From contig OZ023264.1 in assembly GCA_964006375.1 (NCBI GenBank), forward strand, positions 177,292,010 to 177,356,009: 64,000 nt of DNA, given 5' to 3'. The notes beneath the pieces were generated by a model. The model saw only the letters and a program-made list of their open reading frames with translations, had not been told where the DNA came from and searched no databases. This DNA is from Tillus elongatus (lineage: Eukaryota; Arthropoda; Insecta; Coleoptera; Cleridae). Below are positions 48,893 through 59,756 of this stretch, piece after piece; the stretch's first letter is position 1; every line of letters starts with the position of its first letter. The position numbers and the translations under genes are program-made.

Positions 48893-50520
48893 AATTTCAA
48901 CAACACACCACGAGGCCTCATAGCCAGATACTATCGTACCGTGGGTGTCGACAAGGAGGAAAGAGGCAACTTGTTAATTCTGGACTTGAAGGTTTGGAGG
49001 TTCGGAGGAGAAGAAAAAACATGTGCCAGCAAGGAATTCCACAACCTGGAAGTCCTCGGGACAAAAGAGCGGGCATAACAAGATATTCTATGACCTGGAC
49101 AGTAAAAGGGTGTATTCACTCTGTTCCCCTAGTAGATCTGTTGGGGGCAGTAGGTAGAACTATGGAAGAAAGCTCCTCTAAGCAGTGCCCGTGCAGATAT
49201 CTATAAAAGAGAGAGAGGTTACCAACGGCACGTCGGTGGGCAAGGGATGGCAGCCTTTGAGTGAGGGTAGGGTCACCGATGAGACGTATAGCTCTCTTCT
49301 GAATGGAGTCCAGGATAGCGAGTGTAGAAGCGGCAGCAGCACTCCAGATGTGGGAGCAGTATTCCAGGTTTGGCCTTATTTGTGAAGTATATAAGGTATA
49401 GAGATTAACTGGTGAAAAATATTTGCGAGCCCGGAAGAGGAAACCTAATTTCTTAGCAGCCGCTTCTGCAATTGATGTGACATGTTGGTGCCAATTGAGA
49501 TTTCGATTAACAGAAATGCCAACAAGTGAAAAGGACTCATTACTTTGAATAACTTGGTTGTTCATTGTGATGGGTCTAGGGCTGATGTATCTCTTATGAG
49601 ATAGAAAGTCAGACTGAGATTTGGTGGAGTTGAATTGTACAAGACTTCTACTTCCCCAGTCTAATAATTTTTGCAGATTCACAGAGACAGAATCCTCCAT
49701 GAGTCTGCGATGCTCATCTAACTGGGCTAAAGAGACAGGTTTAGAATATTGTATATTTGAGTGGAGGGTGCTGTCGTCCGCATAACTGTGAACTGGGTTG
49801 AATGTGCTAGAGAGGAGGTCATTGATGTGGAGAAGAAACAAAGTAGGGGCTAAAGCTGAACCTTGAGGGACTCCTGCATTAATTGGATACAGTTTAGAGG
49901 AATGGCCATCCACGACAACAGAAATGCTCCGGTTGGAGAGAAAATTTGCTGTTCAGGTACAGAGTTTTGGTGGTAGGCCATAGACCGGAAGTTTATTAAG
50001 CAGCGCTGCATGCCAGACCTGGTCGAATGCTTTGGATATGTCTAGAGCGACAATCTGGGATTCACCATAGACTTGTTCCAAGAATGGGTGACAAAGGAAA
50101 GGAGGTCGGCAGTTGATCTGCGCTGACGAAATCCATACTGCCTGTCGTGGATTAGACTGTGTTTTTCAAGAAAGTTTAGTAATTCAGTGTTTATATACTT
50201 TTCCATCACTTTAGAGACGACTGAAAGGAGAGAAATGGGCCTGTAGTTGCTAGGAAGCGCTTTGGATCCTTTCTTGGGGATGGCTTGTACTCGAGCAGTT
50301 TTCCAGTTACTAGGGAATATGCCTCTATAAGATAAGTCAGGACAGGAGCAAGTTATGGTGCGCATTTTTTGAGAACAATTGCTGGGTTCTCGTCAAGGCC
50401 AGAGGCTTTTTTTGTATTAAGAGACGAGCATCTTTCGTACCATTTTAGTTTTGAAAATGATATCCGTCAGTTTATGCGCGACATTAGGGACTGTTGGTGG
50501 TTGAACATTTGGAGGTTGGT
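48893..50520 (-). mobile_element. Jockey/CR1-type LINE fragment (family B, copy 3, with 3' end)
   Basis: The RT segment includes QYGFRQRRSTADLLSFVTHS, PQGSALAPTLFLLHINDLLS, SYADDSTLHSN and the C-terminal SFVPRTSRLWNSLLAHVFSS typical of jockey/CR1 proteins. A frameshift near 49118 separates the last 60 codons. The 3' end lies near 48893 beside a T-rich run (48886-48893). The 5' side is truncated at about 50520. It lies in PPIP5K intron 1, antisense to that gene. Confidence 0.85.
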
Positions 50521-51472
50521 ATATTGCTAAAATAATTATCTACAATTTCGATTTTAATACAGTAAATCATTGTAGTCTTCATCTTTTAATAGGACAGCAA
50601 TAAGTGAAGTCATAATATTAATTTAACACTCTAAAGTAAACACATAAATGTTTTTTATGGGTCCTATTAGATTGTTTATATTTTAGCAGCTATAATCTTG
50701 TCTTAGCAGTGAAAACAGCTCACATGTGCGACCTTGATGTGAATTATTAAATGTTCAATATTTAAAGTGTTAATAAGTTGTTAATAAATTTTAGAGGGCT
50801 TGTTAAGTAATGTGAACAATGTTTATTTTGTGGACCATTGTCGGTAATGACATCGTGTCAAAACAGGTTTACTATGCTCTTAGTCAAAATGTAATTTAAT
50901 AATTTAATTTAAGTGAATGTATAAAAATATGGAGTGGACCAGGGTGAAACATTGGTGGCGTAATAAAAGATGGGCGAACAGAAGAAAGCCAGAAAGTATT
51001 TGTTATTGTGATGTTTGCTTACAAAATGAAAATGTAAATATAACCAATGTCTTTTTATAAATAATAGATCTTCATAAGTGAACGATTTTGTAGCAGTGTT
51101 ATTAGTAATAATGTTAATATTTATTAAGTAATGTTCGCCAAACATATTAGTCAGTAACAATATTCAGTTAATTATGATATTGTGGGTTACCTATTTAACT
51201 TTAGAATAAAATTTCTAATATTCTCAAATGGGCTGTTATTCTGTTTAATATCCAATGTAAGTTTTATGGGGCTCTTTAAACTATTACTGTTTTTCTCTAA
51301 GTACTTGTCACAGAAGATAGTACATTTGTGTAAATTGGAATTATTCTTTCACTTTCCTGGTAAGCATAAGTACGTGGTTTTCAAACGAGTTTGTTGATCT
51401 TGATTAATCATGAAGTAATTTTTGTATGCAAAGTAACAAAATAACTTTGTATGCAGTTTTAAATATATATAT
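50521..51472. other. PPIP5K intron 1 segment, nothing recognised
   Basis: AT-rich, single-copy-looking DNA between LINE B copy 3 and the long-inverted-repeat transposon. No ORF of interest. Confidence 0.5.
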
Positions 51473-51947
51473 ACCGGGTGATTCACAACGCAATAAACAC
51501 AGAACGTGTGCGTGTAGAGGACCTCAAAACATGCCGATTATTTATATATATATTTTTTCTTTGACGCCCACGGTTGGTGAGATATTGACCTTGGAAGAAT
51601 AATTACAAGAAAGAGCTGTATTGCAGCAGTGACCTAACATAGAACAACCAAATTTGGTAGATGGTTTTCTTTCCTCAACATCCTTAGTTGACAAAAATTT
51701 GAAGTGGATATAAACTCAAAAAGGGGTGAATTAGGGGTGGGTCACCCTTTTAATTATTTGATTTTTTTAAACCCTAACCTAATTAACAGTTAAAGTACAT
51801 CAATTTTATAGCAAATACAATTTCCTATCTTTTTCTCCTCTTGTCAATTTTTCGACAAACCACCCGTTTTTTTTTAAATTGTGATTTTTATAGTTGAGAT
51901 CAAAACAAAATTATCTCCCTTGAAGACTTTATTAAACACTAACATAT
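51473..51947 (+). repeat. Left long inverted repeat of the Tc1/mariner-type element
   Basis: It pairs with 59342-59760 in inverted orientation with moderate divergence (indels and substitutions). Its innermost 20 bp (AAGTCTCACAGGGGATGCCT) is displaced to 52744-52763 by an insertion. Confidence 0.85.
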
Positions 51948-51991
51948 TTGAAATTTAACAAACGCTATTAAAAACTAATAAATAAAAAACG

Positions 51992-52458
51992 AACGGGACG
52001 CAGCAAGTGCGTTATGGTAGTGAATTTTTATTAAATGCTTCAAATTTCAATAACTCAATTTTCTATAAACTTAGAAAGTTTAATTTTGGTATAGGTCTTA
52101 CCTAAGGCAAGATATCCACCAATATTCATTAAAATAGCTTTGTAATTTTCGGAGAAAAAAAGTTTTTTCGAAATAAAATTCAAAATTTGAATAACTCAAT
52201 TTTCTATAAACTTAGAAAGTTGAATTTTGGTACGTAGTAAAGTCTCTCCTAAGACATTATATCCGTTAAATTTCATTAGAACAGCTTTGTAATTTTCGGA
52301 GAAAAAAAAATTTTTTTTTGAAAGAAAACTAAAAATTTTCCCGGAAAACCCCGTTTGATTTTCCTGGCTAACGAACTCATCCAAGCCATTTATAAAAGAC
52401 AGCCACTTGCCGAGTTTCATAGAAATCGGTTAATTATTTTTTGAGTTATCAGATGGAT

Positions 52459-52529
<71 letters not shown>
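51992..52529 (-). mobile_element. Hairpin/(TA)n family copy truncated at its (TA)n tract
   Basis: It starts GGGACGCAGCAAGTGCG, carries the duplicated body and ends in (TA)n at 52462-52529, where unit Z begins. The hairpin half is missing. It sits in the left inverted repeat of the Tc1/mariner-type element. Confidence 0.7.
52462..52529. repeat. (TA)n microsatellite
   Basis: Joins a truncated hairpin-family copy to repeat unit Z. Confidence 0.95.
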
Positions 52530-52531
<2 letters not shown>

Positions 52532-52727
52532 GGTCCACTTATTATTGAATGCGAAGCGCCGCCATGGCCGTGTTGGAAAGTCCAGTCAAACTTCCCTTCG
52601 GAGGACGACGGTCCGAGACTCTCCGGCAGCGGATGATTTTTCAAATCACTTCTGTCGTTGTGATCGAGCTTGGTGGAGGGTAGGTTAGTTCAGATGAGCA
52701 AAAAGAGTCAGCATTGGCCTAATTGCC
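52529..52727 (+). repeat. ~200-bp repeat unit Z, plus orientation
   Basis: It starts AATGGTCCACTTATTATTGA, contains GCGCCGCCATGGCCGTGTTG and ends GGCCTAATTGCC followed by an ATTAC-type tail. It is found inverted at 59118-59325. The class is unknown (SINE-like or MITE-like). No convincing pol III boxes were found. Confidence 0.8.
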
Positions 52728-52899
52728 ATTACATTACATTATTAAAGTCTCACAGGGGATGCCTAGGGCGCTCTCTAAGTCGTTTGTTGCTAGGTTACAG
52801 TTATTGCCAAACCTGACATTACTTAAATTTATTAAGTTTTACAATAATTATTTTCTTGTGTTTCTTGTTCTCTCTTGTGGTAATAATTTGTTGCTCAAA

Positions 52900-52990
52900 A
52901 TGGCTGGAAAATTATCGGTTAATGAACAAGTTGACATGCTTATGGTATTAGGGTCTTGCGAGGGTAATTGCCGCAGAAGTGTAGAGGTAT
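52900..52990 (+). pseudogene. Transposase N-terminus (split by LINE)
   Basis: ATG at 52900 opens MAGKLSVNEQVDMLMVLGSC and continues in frame to the LINE target duplication. The N-terminal helix-turn-helix is of a type common in insect Tc1/mariner-superfamily transposases. The second half starts at 58227. Confidence 0.85.
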
Positions 52991-53077
52991 TTTTTTTTTT
53001 TTTCCCTCAGGGCTCGTCCGCGGCCTTGCCGCCCCGATAGCACCGCAACCCTTGGTTGATTGTGCATACCCCTAGTC

Positions 53078-56000
53078 TTACTCCACCCATTCCAAAATCA
53101 CTGTGCCTTGAACTAGTCTGCACAGCGATTGGTAGGGTGAAGTTTTATATTGCTCTGTCTCCGGTCTAGAGTGACCGTAGATCAGTTGTCTTTTCCGGTC
53201 CAGAGCTATACACTCGCACAAGATGTGCTGGGCTGATTCCTCCCCCTCGCCGCAGAGTCTGCATGCGAGGTCCCCTTCGAACCGCCCCATTTTATGTAGG
53301 TGTTTCTTGACGGCCATGTGTCCCGTCAAGAGACCTGTTGTGTTTCTGAGCTGTCCTCTGCTAAGGTTTAGCAGCTCCACAGCTCTCTTTGAACTGGGTC
53401 CGTCAATTATTGACTTCCCATGTCTGAGCCCTGGACAGTCCGCCCAGTACACCTTGTGTTGGTTTCTGACCCAGGACTTAATGGCTCCCCTGGCAGTGCT
53501 CTTTGACACGCCCAGAGCCGGTTCTGGTCCCATAAATGGTTCTGCTGACCCCCTCTTTGCGAGACTGTCAGCTTCTTCATTGCCTTTGACCCCCGAGTGA
53601 CCCGGCACCCAGATGAGGGTCACCTCATTCTGCCCAGCCAGGTCGCTCGTCTCGTCTCGGCACTCACTCACCAGCCAGGAATTTACCCGTGGGCTACTTA
53701 GTGCCTTAAGGGCTGCCTGGCTGTCTGTGGCTATGAGGATCCGCTTGTTGGTGTAGCCCCTCCTCTTGTTCTCCCGCACACAGTGCAGGATGGCGTACAT
53801 CTCGGCCTGAAACACCGTTGCATGGGCTCCGAGGGAAATACTGTGACTTACCCTCGGTCCTTCCGAGTAAACACCTGCCCCCGTCCCACGCTCCCCGCCA
53901 GATCCGTCCGTGAACCAGACGAGCGCGTCCCGTGGTATGCCCGGTGTCTCCTCCCGCCATGCCCCGCGATCAGGGATTTCCACTGTGAAGTTGTTTTCCC
54001 TGCACATTCGCGGGCTCGCGAAGTCTGACCTCATTTCAAGCATGGGTTCCTTCACGATCTCCTGAATTTTGCAGTGGCCCCTGAAGCCTGGGTTGATCTT
54101 CAGTCTACCATTGCAGGCTAGTCTGTATAGTCCTAGCCTGGCCTCTCCCATAATAACGAAGTGTAGGGGGGGTAGATCCAGCAACACCTCCATGGCGGCT
54201 GTTGGGGTTGAAGACATGGCCCCTGTGATGCCTAGGCAAGCCATCCTTTGGATCTTGCCTAGTTTTTGTTTGGCACTGGATTGTGTCACCTTAGGCCACC
54301 AGACCAGTGCCGCATATGTTAACGATGGTCTGACCACCCTTGTGTACAGCCAGTGGGCCATACTAGGTCTTAGTCCCCACGTTTTTCCATATAGCCGCCT
54401 AGTGACGGCTAAGGTCATGACTGCCTTACGCAGTATTTTTCCAATGTGACCATTCCAGGTTAGCTTAGAGTCCAATACGACCCCAAGATATTTTACCTCC
54501 CTGGCCATTGGAACGCTCCTACCGTATAGAGTGAGAGTTCTGTGGCTTTCACACTTCCTCCTCCTCGTAAACGGCACGACGGTTGCTTTCTCGGGGCTCA
54601 CCCCGAGCCCTTGATCAACCGTCCACCCTTCCACCACTTTCAGTGCAGTCTGCATACGCTCCCACACTGCCTGTGTGACCTTTCCTCGGACTATGATGAC
54701 AATGTCGTCCGCATAGCCCTGTACCTCATACCCCCCTCCCGAGAGCCTCCCCAGCAGGCCGTCCACGACTAGACACCAGAGCAAGGGAGACAGAACGCTC
54801 CCCTGCGGACACCCCGCCGCGACCCCCGCCAGCAGAGTCCCTCCCGCGAGTGAGGTGAACACCGCCCTGTCCCTGAGCATGGAACCGATCCACCTGCAGC
54901 AGGTCTCCTCTATTCCACGCTCCCGGGCAGCTGCCAGAACCGATCCGAACGAGGTGTTGCTAAAGGCCCCCTCTATGTCTAGGAAGGCCCCCAGCGCCAC
55001 CTCCTTGTTCTCCAGCGTATTCTCCAGTTTCAGCACCAGTTGGTGCAGTGCTGTTTCTGTTGAGAATCCTGCTCTGTATGCATATTGTCCGCAGTGTAGA
55101 GGATATGCTTCCAGTACACCGCCCCTAATGTGCCGGTCGAGCAGTTTTTCCACTGTTTTCAGCAAGAAGGACATGAGACTTATTGGCCTCAGGGACTTTG
55201 CCTGGTCTGTTGGACGCCCAGGTTTAGGAATAAATACAACCCTGGCCAGTCTCCATGCCCTCGGAATGTACCCCAGAGCCAGGCTGGCCCTCATAATGAG
55301 GGTAAGCACCGGCGCCAGTATATCTATCCCCTGTTGGAGCATGATGGGCATTATTCCATCAAATCCCGGCGATTTGTATGGCTTAAAGCTGTTAATGGCC
55401 CATCTGATTTTGCTCCAGGTAACCACCTCTTTAGCGACTGTCCAGTCTACTCTAGATGCCCGCCTATAAGGCGCCTCTATTTCTGAGTGTTCCCAGTCCG
55501 GAGGTGATTGGTTTATTATGTTACAGCCGGGGAAGTGCGTCTGGAGTAAAATTTTCATAGTTTCCTCCCCCGAGCTTGTAAAGCCTCCCGTGGGTGTTCT
55601 AAGGGAGCCTATGTTAGTCTGAGGGCCCTTAGACAGGATCTTGTGTAGTCGAGCACTCTCGGACGTGTTTTCCACTTCTTCGCAGTGCCTCCTCCACGAC
55701 TCCTTCTTGGCGTCCCTCAGTCTTTTGTTATAGGTCGATAGGGCCTGTCTATATTCATCCCATGCTCCCGACCTTTTGGCCGCGTTAAACAGCTTACGAA
55801 CCTGCGTCCTCCTTTGCCTGAGGTCCTCGTTCCACCATGGGACGTTCCTGGTGGACACCCTCATTTTCAGGGAGCAGTTGGCGTTATAGGCCGAGGTAAT
55901 TGCGTCTCGCAATTGGACTGCTGCAATCTCGAGGTCTATTGAATCCCTTATGGCCCTCTCAACCCCCCGCAGTTCCACAGCTAGGTCTGCCCTGTAGGCT

Positions 56001-56722
56001 TCCCAGTCCGCCTTGCGGGGGTCCCGGTACCATACCGTTTCTCTTTCGACTTTGGCGATTTCAAACCGGATGTATCTGTGGTCTGAGCTACTCACTTCCC
56101 CAGACACAGCCCAGCTTTTAACAAAGTCACCCAGAAACTGGGTGGAAACTGTTAGGTCTAAAACTTCCTCACGCCGTGTTGTGACGAATGTCGGTTTATT
56201 ACCTCTATTCAATATGTCTAAATTAAATTTCATAAAGAATTGTAAAAGTGCCTCACCCCTAGAGTTTGTGTCCGAGCTACCCCACAACTCATGGTGCGCA
56301 TTCGCATCCATGCCGATGATGGTCTGCCATCCACCTGCTCTGCTACCCACCATCAGCTGCTCCAATTCGTTGGGTGGAGGAGGGTCCGTGCTGTCCCCTG
56401 GCAGATAGGCTGACGCGACAGTAATGTCCCTCAGCCCATCCGCTCCTCCACATCGGATTTTGATCGTTGCCAGGTCCCTGGAACAGAAATTCATTAGAGG
56501 GAGAAACTCTATCCCTTCCCTGACAAAAATGCAGGCCCTCGGATTCTCGCTGGACCTGCTGTAGATGAGCTTTCCATTAGCTCCGCCGAGTCCCTTGATC
56601 TCTCCTTTGTAGGAGTACGGTTCCTGGATGAGGGCCACATCCGTGTTCCTCAGAGCCATTAGTAGTCCGGCCGTGGCTGCCCTACTGTGTTGGAGGTTGA
56701 CCTGAAGGAACCTAAGTCCCAT
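53078..56722 (-). CDS. R1-type LINE ORF2: endonuclease, reverse transcriptase, RNase H (1214 aa)
   Basis: An intact ORF. Apurinic-type endonuclease motifs: QEPY (33-36), DANAHHELWGSS (139-150), SSDHRY (212-217). Reverse transcriptase motifs: AFLDIEGAF (579-587), PQGSVLSPLLW (639-649), YADD (670-673). RNase H: WFTDGSGG (936-943), AEMYAIL (973-979), TDSQ (999-1002), HSGVKGNEEAD (1042-1052). A CCHC-like knuckle, CRLCGEGEESAQHILC, is near the C-terminus. EN plus RT plus RNase H places it in the R1/LOA/I group; the endonuclease motif WGSSDTNSRGE favours R1. It overlaps ORF1 by 11 nt (ATGGGACTTAG), so it is probably expressed by coupling or frameshift. All catalytic motifs are present, so it may be active. 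Confidence 0.95.
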   Translation of the reverse strand: MGLRFLQVNLQHSRAATAGLLMALRNTDVALIQEPYSYKGEIKGLGGANGKLIYSRSSENPRACIFVREGIEFLPLMNFCSRDLATIKIRCGGADGLRDITVASAYLPGDSTDPPPPNELEQLMVGSRAGGWQTIIGMDANAHHELWGSSDTNSRGEALLQFFMKFNLDILNRGNKPTFVTTRREEVLDLTVSTQFLGDFVKSWAVSGEVSSSDHRYIRFEIAKVERETVWYRDPRKADWEAYRADLAVELRGVERAIRDSIDLEIAAVQLRDAITSAYNANCSLKMRVSTRNVPWWNEDLRQRRTQVRKLFNAAKRSGAWDEYRQALSTYNKRLRDAKKESWRRHCEEVENTSESARLHKILSKGPQTNIGSLRTPTGGFTSSGEETMKILLQTHFPGCNIINQSPPDWEHSEIEAPYRRASRVDWTVAKEVVTWSKIRWAINSFKPYKSPGFDGIMPIMLQQGIDILAPVLTLIMRASLALGYIPRAWRLARVVFIPKPGRPTDQAKSLRPISLMSFLLKTVEKLLDRHIRGGVLEAYPLHCGQYAYRAGFSTETALHQLVLKLENTLENKEVALGAFLDIEGAFSNTSFGSVLAAARERGIEETCCRWIGSMLRDRAVFTSLAGGTLLAGVAAGCPQGSVLSPLLWCLVVDGLLGRLSGGGYEVQGYADDIVIIVRGKVTQAVWERMQTALKVVEGWTVDQGLGVSPEKATVVPFTRRRKCESHRTLTLYGRSVPMAREVKYLGVVLDSKLTWNGHIGKILRKAVMTLAVTRRLYGKTWGLRPSMAHWLYTRVVRPSLTYAALVWWPKVTQSSAKQKLGKIQRMACLGITGAMSSTPTAAMEVLLDLPPLHFVIMGEARLGLYRLACNGRLKINPGFRGHCKIQEIVKEPMLEMRSDFASPRMCRENNFTVEIPDRGAWREETPGIPRDALVWFTDGSGGERGTGAGVYSEGPRVSHSISLGAHATVFQAEMYAILHCVRENKRRGYTNKRILIATDSQAALKALSSPRVNSWLVSECRDETSDLAGQNEVTLIWVPGHSGVKGNEEADSLAKRGSAEPFMGPEPALGVSKSTARGAIKSWVRNQHKVYWADCPGLRHGKSIIDGPSSKRAVELLNLSRGQLRNTTGLLTGHMAVKKHLHKMGRFEGDLACRLCGEGEESAQHILCECIALDRKRQLIYGHSRPETEQYKTSPYQSLCRLVQGTVILEWVE

Positions 56723-57869
56723 TAACCCTTAATTGCTTCCCCAGTGGGCGGAAGCTAACCCTTCCCATGCCCCAGAATGCCTTGAAGGAGGTTCCTTCAA
56801 GGGCTCTGTAAGATGTCGGGTCGATCGAGAAGGCGAGCGTCTGTCCTTTCTCCTCTGCCTTCCTGCTTAGAACCGACCAGTGTTGCGTCCCCAGTTCAGG
56901 GTTCTGGATCTTAAGTCTGCTGATCACCGTCTCCTGCGGGACGGTGTCAGGGATCCGTACGAGGACCTTGCGTCTCTTTGGGAGTTCCTTGGGCTCGACG
57001 GCTGTCAAGTCCGCCCCCTCCCAAATCTGACCGAGGCCCCCGATCGTTTTCCGCAGCCAGTCCCGCGACTGCGGGCCGGCACAGGTTATCCAGAGGATGC
57101 CCCCCGTCAGGCGCGTCCGGTGGAACTGAGGCGGGCTCTCCCCTTCCTGAAGAGAGTCCACTGCAGCTACCACCGCAGCCTGGATCAGGTCCGCCTTCCC
57201 CTGGTCTAGCGTGACCTCAGGATGGCGTCTGTCAATCACCGCCATCCCGAGGCCCTCCGCAGCCTCCCTGTAAGAGCCAGTCTGCGCCGGTGTTCCGGCC
57301 TTAGTTCCTTTGGGAGGTCTGTCTGTAGTAGGCGTGCTAGAGCCAGAGCGCGGCGTCTTCCGACTCGCACTCTCCTCTTGCGCCTTTACAGGCACCCTGG
57401 CCCTTTTGGAACGTCTGTCTGTAGTGGGCGTGCTAGAGTTCGAGCGCGTCCTCTTCTGACCCGCACTCCCCTCTTGCGCCTTTACAGGTTTCTCGACCGT
57501 CCAGGTCCCGGCCGCCATTTTTTGCGCCCTCCGGAGCTTCTTTCTTTGCGCCCCGGAAAGACGCTTGGACTGCCGGGGCAGTCCCTCTACTCTAACAGTA
57601 GAGTCCTCACTGGTGGAGGGGCCCCCGGAGTCCGCGGAGCTCGCCGCCCTCCGGTGGGACCCAGCCTCCAGCTTGGGTGTCGGGGACAGGTCTCTGGCCG
57701 AAGCTACCCCCTGATCCCCCGTATCTACGCCGGTCGTGGGACCTCCAGAGTCCGCTGCCGCACCCTGGCTCGTCTCCGTTTCCGGGATAGACTCAAGGCT
57801 CAAGTCTGTAGCCGGAGCCACTCCTCGAGCCTCATTGGTTTTGGTTTTATATGTATTTATAATCTTCAT
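56712..57869 (-). CDS. R1-type LINE ORF1, gag-like with DUF4780-type domain (385 aa)
   Basis: The N-terminal half is low-complexity and charged, with a ~35-residue segment present twice (KAQEGSAGQKRTRSNSSTPT and KAQEESASRKTPRSGSSTPT). The C-terminal half has YREAAEGLGMAVIDRRHPE, ILWITCAGPQSRDWLRKTIG and LPKRRKVLVRIPD, which resembles the DUF4780 domain found in ORF1 of insect LINEs. It probably binds the element RNA. No CCHC knuckles are visible here. The ATG near 57869 follows the 5' UTR, which runs to 58226. Confidence 0.85.
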   Translation of the reverse strand: MKIINTYKTKTNEARGVAPATDLSLESIPETETSQGAAADSGGPTTGVDTGDQGVASARDLSPTPKLEAGSHRRAASSADSGGPSTSEDSTVRVEGLPRQSKRLSGAQRKKLRRAQKMAAGTWTVEKPVKAQEGSAGQKRTRSNSSTPTTDRRSKRARVPVKAQEESASRKTPRSGSSTPTTDRPPKGTKAGTPAQTGSYREAAEGLGMAVIDRRHPEVTLDQGKADLIQAAVVAAVDSLQEGESPPQFHRTRLTGGILWITCAGPQSRDWLRKTIGGLGQIWEGADLTAVEPKELPKRRKVLVRIPDTVPQETVISRLKIQNPELGTQHWSVLSRKAEEKGQTLAFSIDPTSYRALEGTSFKAFWGMGRVSFRPLGKQLRVNGT

Positions 57870-58226
57870 GTTGTTCCCACGAGAATGGGGGAAATACTGT
57901 CCACACCATCAGAACCCCCTGTGTGGTGCAAGGCGGGTTACTCTGGAGGGTTGCCTGGTACTCCAGAGGTTCCGTTCACGACACCATCGCCCTGGTGCCA
58001 TCCATCCATAGGCACGGGTCACGTGACACCGTAGATTGGGGGAGTTTAGTTCGACCTCCTTGTCTAGATCCGTCATGTTTAGTTATTAGCAGGGTCACCT
58101 CGTGCAGGATGCGGATTTTTACCGCGCATGACGGTCTTGGGGAAAGCTTCATCGGGAGTTTATGTTGTTATTTCCACTTCCTCAGCTTGCCCCCTGGAGT
58201 CCTTTGGCCCGCGACTCCTTAACCCC

Positions 58227-59060
58227 AGTGTAGAGGTATATCGAACAATATTTCCTAATCGTAATATACTACATCGTCAAACGTTTGCAAATGTAGAACA
58301 TAGAGCTCAGGAAACATGTTCCTTTTTCATAAAAAATGCTGGAGGACGCGTTCATGCAGTAAACGCACGAACTGAGGAGCGTCTTCTAGAAAGTATTGAA
58401 AGTGAGCCTCAAACGAGCACCAGGACTATCCAGACAGTTTCATATAACACAGTCGACGGTGCATAGTATTATTCGACGCAATCTGCTACATCCCTGTCAC
58501 CTTCAAAAAGTGGAAGCACTGCTACCGCAGGATTTAGAGGAAAGACTTACTTTCATCTTACATCAGAACATTGATTTTCCCAAGACCATTCTTTTTATGG
58601 ATGAAGCTTGCTTTACAAGGAGAGGGATTACGAATGTGCACAACTGCCACGAATATTCGGATGTAAATCCACATGCTACAGTAACCCACCATGTCGAACG
58701 TGAATTTAAAATAAATGTGTGGGCAGGTATTGTTGGAGGACATTTGGTTGTGCCGGTTATTTTCGAAACTGCTTAAACAGCGCAAAATATTTACTTTTTT
58801 TGCAAAATGTTCTTCCTGAGCTACTGGAGGGAGCTGCCCTTACAACTGTGCGGTGAAATGTGGTTTATGCATGATGGGGCGCCACCACATTTCACTACAA
58901 ATATTCGTGGATTTTAAAACCAACAGTTTTCAAATTGATGGAGAGGTCGTGGAATTAATTGCACTCAACATTGGCCAGCACAATCAGCAGGCTTGAATAA
59001 ATGTGACTTTTCTCTGGGAGGCGTTCCAAGAATATGTTTATTTGACACCAGTTCAAACTG
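58227..59060 (+). pseudogene. Transposase C-terminal part (split by LINE, frameshifted)
   Basis: It resumes with VYRTIFPNRNILHRQTFANV, continues to an in-frame stop near 58466, then in another frame HPCHLQKVEALLPQDLEE, FMDEACFTRRGITNVHNCHE and INVWAGIVGGHLVVPVIFE to 58776. Past a stop, MHDGAPPHFTTNIRGF-like text (58869-58915) is recognisable. The first two Asp of the DDE/D triad can be seen (DEACF, HDGAPPH); the third is obscured. The gene is dead. Confidence 0.85.
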
Positions 59061-59117
59061 AGGAAGATTTGTGGAGTCGCATCAATAATAAAAAAAGGTA
59101 AAGGTAAGATGCTTACT

Positions 59118-59325
59118 GGCAATTAGGCCAATGCTGACTCTTTTTGCTCATCTAAACTAACCTACCCTCCACCTTAAGGTCGATCACAACGACAGAAGTG
59201 ATTTGAAAAATCATCCGCTGCCGGAGAGTCTCGGACCGTCGTCCTTCGAGTCCGAATTGGGAAGTTTGACTGGACTTTCCAACACGGCCATGGCGGCGCT
59301 TCGCATCAATAATAAGTGGACCATT
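59118..59325 (-). repeat. ~200-bp repeat unit Z, minus orientation
   Basis: Inverted copy of 52529-52727, about 9 bp longer because of a short indel near CCTTCGAGTCCGAATTGG. It is preceded (plus strand) by a degenerate GGTAAAGGTAAGATG run. It is inserted just inside the right inverted repeat, whereas the other copy sits just outside the matching 20-bp block on the left. Confidence 0.8.
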
Positions 59326-59341
59326 ATATACATATAATAAA

Positions 59342-59756
59342 GGCATCCCCTGTGAGACTTGAATGTTTAATAAAATCTTCAAGGGACAAAATTTTTTCTT
59401 GATCTCAACTCTAAAAATTTTAATTTTTTCAAAAACGGGTGGTTTGTCGAAAAATTTACAAGAGGGAAAAAGGTAGAAAATTTGATTTGCTATAAAATTG
59501 ACGTACTTTAATTTGAAGTTAGGTTAAGGTTTAAAAAAATCTAATCATTCAAAGGGCGACCCACCCCTAATTCACCCCTTTTTGAGTTTATATATACTTT
59601 AAATTTTGTCAACTAAAGATGTTGATGAAAGAAAAAATCTATATAGTCAATATCTCACCAACCATGGGCGTAAAAGAAAAATTTTATATAAAAAACCAGC
59701 ATGCTTTGACGTTCTCTGCACACACACATTCTGTGTCCATTGCTTTGTGAATCACC

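Larger units (their letters stand above)
52991..58226 (-). mobile_element. Full-length R1-type LINE (family A), inserted in a transposase gene
   Basis: The element has a 5' UTR (58226-57870), ORF1, ORF2, a short 3' UTR rich in CpG (GGGGCGGCAAGGCCGCGGAC) and poly(A) seen as T's at 52991-53003. A 13-bp target duplication AGTGTAGAGGTAT lies at 52978-52990 and 58227-58239. The target is codon 28-31 of a Tc1/mariner-type transposase on the plus strand; the reading frame resumes exactly after the second duplication. GC content is far above the surroundings. It looks young and structurally complete. Confidence 0.95.

Noticed and set aside
53223..58034. Plus-strand ORFs antisense to the full-length LINE (for example 54855-55469 and 57222-58034)
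   Set aside because: Shadows of GC-rich LINE coding sequence on the opposite strand; no known domains.
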